Shown piece after piece: positions 21,694-24,571 of a DNA stretch of 24,571 nt. The DNA comes from an uncultured Bacteroidales bacterium (GTDB taxonomy: Bacteria > Bacteroidota > Bacteroidia > Bacteroidales > UBA932), in NCBI GenBank assembly GCA_937906795.1, contig CALCUQ010000020.1:1-24571 (forward strand), read 5' to 3'. A model generated the notes under the pieces. The model was not told where the DNA came from and did not search any database. It saw only the letters and a program-made list of their open reading frames with translations. Each line of letters begins with the position of its first letter. Positions within the stretch are counted from its first letter, which is position 1. The translations under genes and the position numbers were made by a program.

Positions 21694-23325
21694 TTACATC
21701 ATTCCACCCATTCCGCCACCCATTGGAGGCATTGGGGCTGCGTTCTCCTCTTTCTTGTCTGCAATTACACACTCAGTAGTAAGGAACATTCCTGCAACTG
21801 ATGCTGCGTTCTCCAAAGCTACGCGGCTAACCTTTGTAGGATCAATTACACCTGCTGCCAAAAGGTCTTCATAAACCTCTGTGCGTGCATTGAATCCAAA
21901 GTTACCCTCGCTCTCTTTAATCTTTTGGATAACAACACTACCCTCTACACCTGCGTTCTCACAAATGGTTCTAAGAGGAGCCTCAATTGCGTGTGCAATG
22001 ATATTGATACCTGTTTGCTCATCATCATTATCTGCTTTAAGACCTTTTAAAGTCTCAATTGCTCTAATGTAAGCAACTCCACCACCTGCAACAATACCCT
22101 CTTCTACAGCTGCTCTTGTAGCGTTCAAAGCATCCTCTACTCTGTCTTTCTTCTCTTTTAGCTCAACCTCTGATGCTGCTCCAACATATAATACAGCCAC
22201 ACCACCAGCCAATTTAGCCAAACGCTCTTTAAGTTTCTCTCTATCGTAATCGCTGGTTGTTTGGGTAATCTGCATCTTGATTTGTGCAACTCTATCCTCA
22301 ATAGCTTGTTTGTCACCAGCACCGTTTACTACAGTTGTGTTCTCTTTGTCAATAACAACTTTCTCTGCTGTTCCCAACATATCAAGAGTACAATTCTCTA
22401 GGGTAAAGCCTCTCTCCTCTGATACTACAACACCACCTGTTAGAGTAGCAATATCCTGTAACATCTCTTTTCTTCTGTCACCAAAACCAGGAGCTTTAAC
22501 AGCTGCCACTTTTATTGTTCCTCTTAGTCTGTTTACTACCAATGTAGTCAATGCCTCACCATCAACATCCTCAGCTATAATAAGCAAAGATTTTCCCTCT
22601 CTTGCAATTGGCTCAAGAACTGGAAGAAGATCTTTCATAGATGAGATTTTCTTGTCGGTGATTAAAATAAGAGGTTGCTCAAGAACTGCCTCCATTTTAT
22701 CTGGGTTTGTCATAAAGTATGGAGAGATATAACCTCTGTCAAATTGCATACCCTCTACAACTTTAACCTCAGTATCTGTACCTTTTGCCTCTTCTACTGT
22801 AATTACGCCCTCTTTTTTAACTTTGCTCATTGCATCTGCAATAAGTTTTCCGATGAAGGCATCATTGTTTGCCGAGATAGTACCAACCTGCTCAATCTTC
22901 GAGTAGTCTGTACCAACCTCCTGGCTCTGCTCCTTAAGGCTATTTACAATTGCTGCAACTGCTTTGTCAATACCACGTTTCAAATCCATTGGATTAGCAC
23001 CTGCAGTTACGTTTTTGATTCCTGTATTTACTATTGCTTGTGCTAAAACTGTTGCTGTTGTAGTTCCATCTCCTGCTTGATCGTTAGTTTTTGAAGCAAC
23101 TTCTTTTACTAACTGAGCTCCCATGTTTTGAACTGCGTCTTCTAATTCTACTTCCTTAGCAACAGAAACTCCGTCCTTTGTAATATGTGGTGCACCGAAC
23201 TTTTTATCAATAATAACGTTTCTTCCCTTTGGCCCTAATGTTACTTTAACAGCATTAGCCAAAGCATCAACTCCTAATCTTAATTGTTCTCTTGCTTCTG
23301 TGTTGAATATTATGTTTTTTGCCAT
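21694..23325 (-). CDS. groEL: Chaperonin GroEL (HSP60)
   Basis: 543 residues, normal length. The start AKNIIFNTEAREQL and LGPKGRNV, the ATP-site GDGTTT (85-90), ITVEEAKGT, GDRRKEMLQDIA, GGVAVLYVGAASEVE and VEEGIVAGGG, and the C-terminal PMGGGMGGMM tail are all present. It forms the double-ring ATP-driven folding chamber with GroES. Internally the codon use is mosaic. Residues 1 to about 120 use only TTA/TTG for Leu and only GAA for Glu. From residue 130 on Leu is mostly CTT and Glu mostly GAG. The protein itself looks intact. groES ends 13 bases upstream, so this is a groES-groEL operon closed by a strong terminator. Confidence 0.98.
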   Translation of the reverse strand: MAKNIIFNTEAREQLRLGVDALANAVKVTLGPKGRNVIIDKKFGAPHITKDGVSVAKEVELEDAVQNMGAQLVKEVASKTNDQAGDGTTTATVLAQAIVNTGIKNVTAGANPMDLKRGIDKAVAAIVNSLKEQSQEVGTDYSKIEQVGTISANNDAFIGKLIADAMSKVKKEGVITVEEAKGTDTEVKVVEGMQFDRGYISPYFMTNPDKMEAVLEQPLILITDKKISSMKDLLPVLEPIAREGKSLLIIAEDVDGEALTTLVVNRLRGTIKVAAVKAPGFGDRRKEMLQDIATLTGGVVVSEERGFTLENCTLDMLGTAEKVVIDKENTTVVNGAGDKQAIEDRVAQIKMQITQTTSDYDREKLKERLAKLAGGVAVLYVGAASEVELKEKKDRVEDALNATRAAVEEGIVAGGGVAYIRAIETLKGLKADNDDEQTGINIIAHAIEAPLRTICENAGVEGSVVIQKIKESEGNFGFNARTEVYEDLLAAGVIDPTKVSRVALENAASVAGMFLTTECVIADKKEENAAPMPPMGGGMGGMM

Positions 23326-23338
23326 AGTTTTAAATTTT

Positions 23339-23617
23339 TTAGATGATTGCGTAAATATCGTTTTCTCTCATAATTAAGTAATCAATACCATCAATTGCTA
23401 TTTCTGTTCCAGAATATTTTCCGTAAAGTACTTGATCGCCTACTTTAACGCTCATAGGCTCATCTTTTTTTCCTGGTCCTACTGCTATAACTTCTCCTCT
23501 CATTGGTTTTTCTTTTGCAGTGTCTGGAATAATTATTCCTGAAGCAGTTTTTTGTTCCATTTCCGCAGGTTTAATCAAAACTCTGTCAGATAAAGGTCTA
23601 ACGTTTACATTTGCCAT
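23339..23617 (-). CDS. groES: Co-chaperonin GroES (HSP10)
   Basis: 92 residues, normal length. VRPLSDRVLIKP, the mobile-loop segment KTASGIIIPDTAKEKP, RGEVIAVGPG and VGDQVLYGKYSGTEI are diagnostic. The heptamer caps the GroEL ring. First gene of the groES-groEL operon. Unlike most genes here, its ATG is preceded by a clear AGGAG. Codon use is GAA/CAA-rich, like the valS and groEL 5' segments. Confidence 0.98.
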   Translation of the reverse strand: MANVNVRPLSDRVLIKPAEMEQKTASGIIIPDTAKEKPMRGEVIAVGPGKKDEPMSVKVGDQVLYGKYSGTEIAIDGIDYLIMRENDIYAII

Positions 23618-23626
23618 TTCGTTAAT

Positions 23627-23631
23627 CTCCT
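23627..23631 (-). promoter_or_regulatory. Shine-Dalgarno sequence of groES
   Basis: AGGAG on the minus strand, 9 bases from the ATG. Strong Shine-Dalgarno motifs are uncommon in Bacteroidota, and none of the other genes checked here has as clear a one. Confidence 0.65.
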
Positions 23632-23646
23632 ATTTTGTTTTTAATA

Positions 23647-23675
23647 TTTATAAAATTAATTCTTTGTTTTGTCAA
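23647..23675 (-). promoter_or_regulatory. groESL promoter resembling the general sigma-70 consensus
   Basis: On the minus strand TTGACA (23670-23675) and TATAAA (23647-23652) are separated by exactly 17 bases. The same DNA reads as TTTG-N20-TATAAATA, an imperfect Bacteroidota promoter. It lies 30-58 bases upstream of the groES ATG. Confidence 0.55.
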
Positions 23676-23676
23676 A

Positions 23677-23693
23677 GGCAAGTTTTGTGCCAA
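23677..23693 (-). promoter_or_regulatory. Sigma-54-like -24/-12 element upstream of groES
   Basis: On the minus strand TTGGCAC-AAAAC-TTGCC fits TGGCAC-N5-TTGC, with GG and GC ten bases apart as sigma-54 requires. A start near 23666 would give a leader of about 50 bases. GGCA/TGCC also makes a short inverted repeat, so a repressor site is possible instead. Confidence 0.4.
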
Positions 23694-23728
23694 AAGATTT
23701 TTTTTCTGTCAAATTGTCATAGAAAATC

Positions 23729-24571
23729 CTATAAAAATGCCTTTAATTGTTCGTTTAGTGTTTCTATTTTTTGTTCTGCGTCTGAAAGTTTCTTTCTTTC
23801 CATTGCTACTACTTGCTCTGGTGCTCCACTAACAAAGTTTTCGTTTGAAAGTTTTTTCATTACTGAATTTTTAAAGCCTTCATAATATTCTATGTCTGCT
23901 TTTATTTTTTTGATTTCTTCTTCTTTGTTTACATTATCGGTCAAAGGAACGAAAAACTCTAAGGTTCTTACCATTTTTGCAATCGCTTTTTCAACTTTTT
24001 CTTCGCAAGATGAAAGTGTGTCAAGGTTACAAAGTTTGCAAACAATATCTGAATATTTTTCTATTATGCTTGCTTCTTCTGATTTTGTGAAATAAACTTG
24101 TAAAGCAACTTTTTGAGCTATGTTTTTCTCGTTTCGTACGCTTCTTATTGCTGTAATAAATTCTTCAATGAACTCAAATTCATTTAGAAGTGTTGTGTTT
24201 ACTTCTTTTATTGCAGGAAGTTGAGCTTGCATTATGAAGTCGTTTTCTTTTCTCTCTTTTATAATGTGATAAACCTCTTCGCTGACAAATGGCATAAAAG
24301 GATGAAGAATTTTCATCACATCTTCAAATATGTCAAGCGTTGCTTCGTAAGTTTTTTTATCGATTGGAGCTTGATAAGCAGGTTTAATAATTTCCAAATA
24401 CCAAGAACAAAGATCGTCCCATACGAATTTGTAAACACTCATCAAGGATTCTGATAAACGATATTTAGAGAAATCGTCTTCCAAATCAACTAATGTTTTG
24501 TTCATTTTTTCTTTAAACCATTCTATTGCAAGAACTGAACTTTTAGGTTGCTCAATGTCTTCAACAGTCCA
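23729..24571 (-). CDS. valS: Valine--tRNA ligase, C-terminal part (runs off right edge)
   Basis: About 280 residues up to the stop. The frame is open to the window edge, so the Met at 24503-24505 is internal. DDFSKYRLSESLMSVYKFVWDDLCSWYLEIIKPAY and HPFMPFVSEEVYHII belong to the class I anticodon-binding domain of ValRS. The final about 65 residues (KIKADIEYYEGFKNSVMKKL, then NFVSGAPEQVVAMERKKL) form the Val-tRNA synthetase coiled-coil arm. The catalytic HIGH/KMSKS core lies outside the window. The enzyme charges tRNA-Val. It is strongly biased to GAA, CAA and AAA codons, unlike genes left of about 22.9 kb. Confidence 0.95.
   Translation of the reverse strand, partial: WTVEDIEQPKSSVLAIEWFKEKMNKTLVDLEDDFSKYRLSESLMSVYKFVWDDLCSWYLEIIKPAYQAPIDKKTYEATLDIFEDVMKILHPFMPFVSEEVYHIIKERKENDFIMQAQLPAIKEVNTTLLNEFEFIEEFITAIRSVRNEKNIAQKVALQVYFTKSEEASIIEKYSDIVCKLCNLDTLSSCEEKVEKAIAKMVRTLEFFVPLTDNVNKEEEIKKIKADIEYYEGFKNSVMKKLSNENFVSGAPEQVVAMERKKLSDAEQKIETLNEQLKAFL

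Noticed and set aside
21644..23046. Plus-strand ORFs of 63-151 codons opposite groEL
   Set aside because: They mirror the groEL codons on the other strand, a common artefact in this gene.
23618..23728. CIRCE/HrcA operator upstream of groES
   Set aside because: No TTAGCACTC-N9-GAGTGCTAA pattern is present; only the short GGCA/TGCC repeat is seen.
23700..23735. ATAG...CTAT repeat as a valS terminator
   Set aside because: The stem is 4-5 bp and A/T-rich, with no T run at the right place on the minus strand.

Overview
The window reads as a chromosomal segment of an AT-rich member of the Bacteroidota, most likely the order Bacteroidales. Four things support this. The gene set is typical of that group: a GH3-family protein, DUF2723, DUF4271 next to hemD, an SUI1-like factor, a fused ornithine/glycine-lipid-type acyltransferase, and a lipoprotein thioredoxin. 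Almost no gene has a Shine-Dalgarno sequence. Many genes have the Bacteroidota -7 element TAnnTTTG, sometimes with TTG/TTTG 19-20 bases upstream. Secreted proteins carry signal peptides or lipoboxes of the usual type. No mobile element, CRISPR array, prophage or rRNA gene is visible.

Layout. The left edge (1-360, minus) holds the N-terminus of an S41/CTP-type protease. It diverges from a plus-strand block rdgB (451-1056), recO (1061-1807) and a GH3-family enzyme (1895-3343) whose 5' end looks frameshifted. Convergent to it is a membrane-tethered TPR/HTH regulator (3332-5089), followed further right on the minus strand by a large DUF2723 membrane glycosyltransferase-like protein (5389-8445). 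Divergent from that is a tight plus-strand operon: SUI1-like factor, DUF4271 membrane protein, hemD, rnpA, yidD (8544-10979). A bifunctional PlsC/OlsB-like acyltransferase (10990-12786, minus) is divergent from uvrC (12863-14668). uvrC is convergent with a 1007-residue secreted protein that has an HExxH motif, a probable beta-propeller and a probable C-terminal beta-barrel (14683-17706, minus). A Na/phosphate cotransporter-PhoU protein (17852-19546, plus) is convergent with a thioredoxin-like lipoprotein (19539-20465, minus). Next on the minus strand are tRNA-Gln(TTG) with its own promoter and terminator, a YqaA/DedA-like membrane protein, tadA, groEL, groES and the C-terminal part of valS, which runs off the right edge.

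How the genes relate. This is mostly housekeeping: nucleotide-pool cleaning (rdgB), recombination and excision repair (recO, uvrC), tRNA maturation, modification and charging (rnpA, tRNA-Gln, tadA, valS), haem synthesis (hemD), folding (groESL) and envelope assembly (yidD, the acyltransferase, DUF2723, the HExxH protein). Four convergent gene pairs meet with 8-12 bp overlaps or 10-14 bp gaps, and in one case a plus-strand terminator lies inside the opposing coding sequence.

The most notable anomaly is at the right end. Codon choice switches abruptly inside groEL near 22,940-22,985. From there to the right edge, groEL 5', groES and valS use GAA/CAA/TTA, while the rest of groEL and the genes to its left use GAG/CAG/CTT much more. 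This suggests recombination or transfer, or a chimeric assembly joined at conserved groEL sequence. All family assignments come from reading motifs in the sequence; no database search was run.
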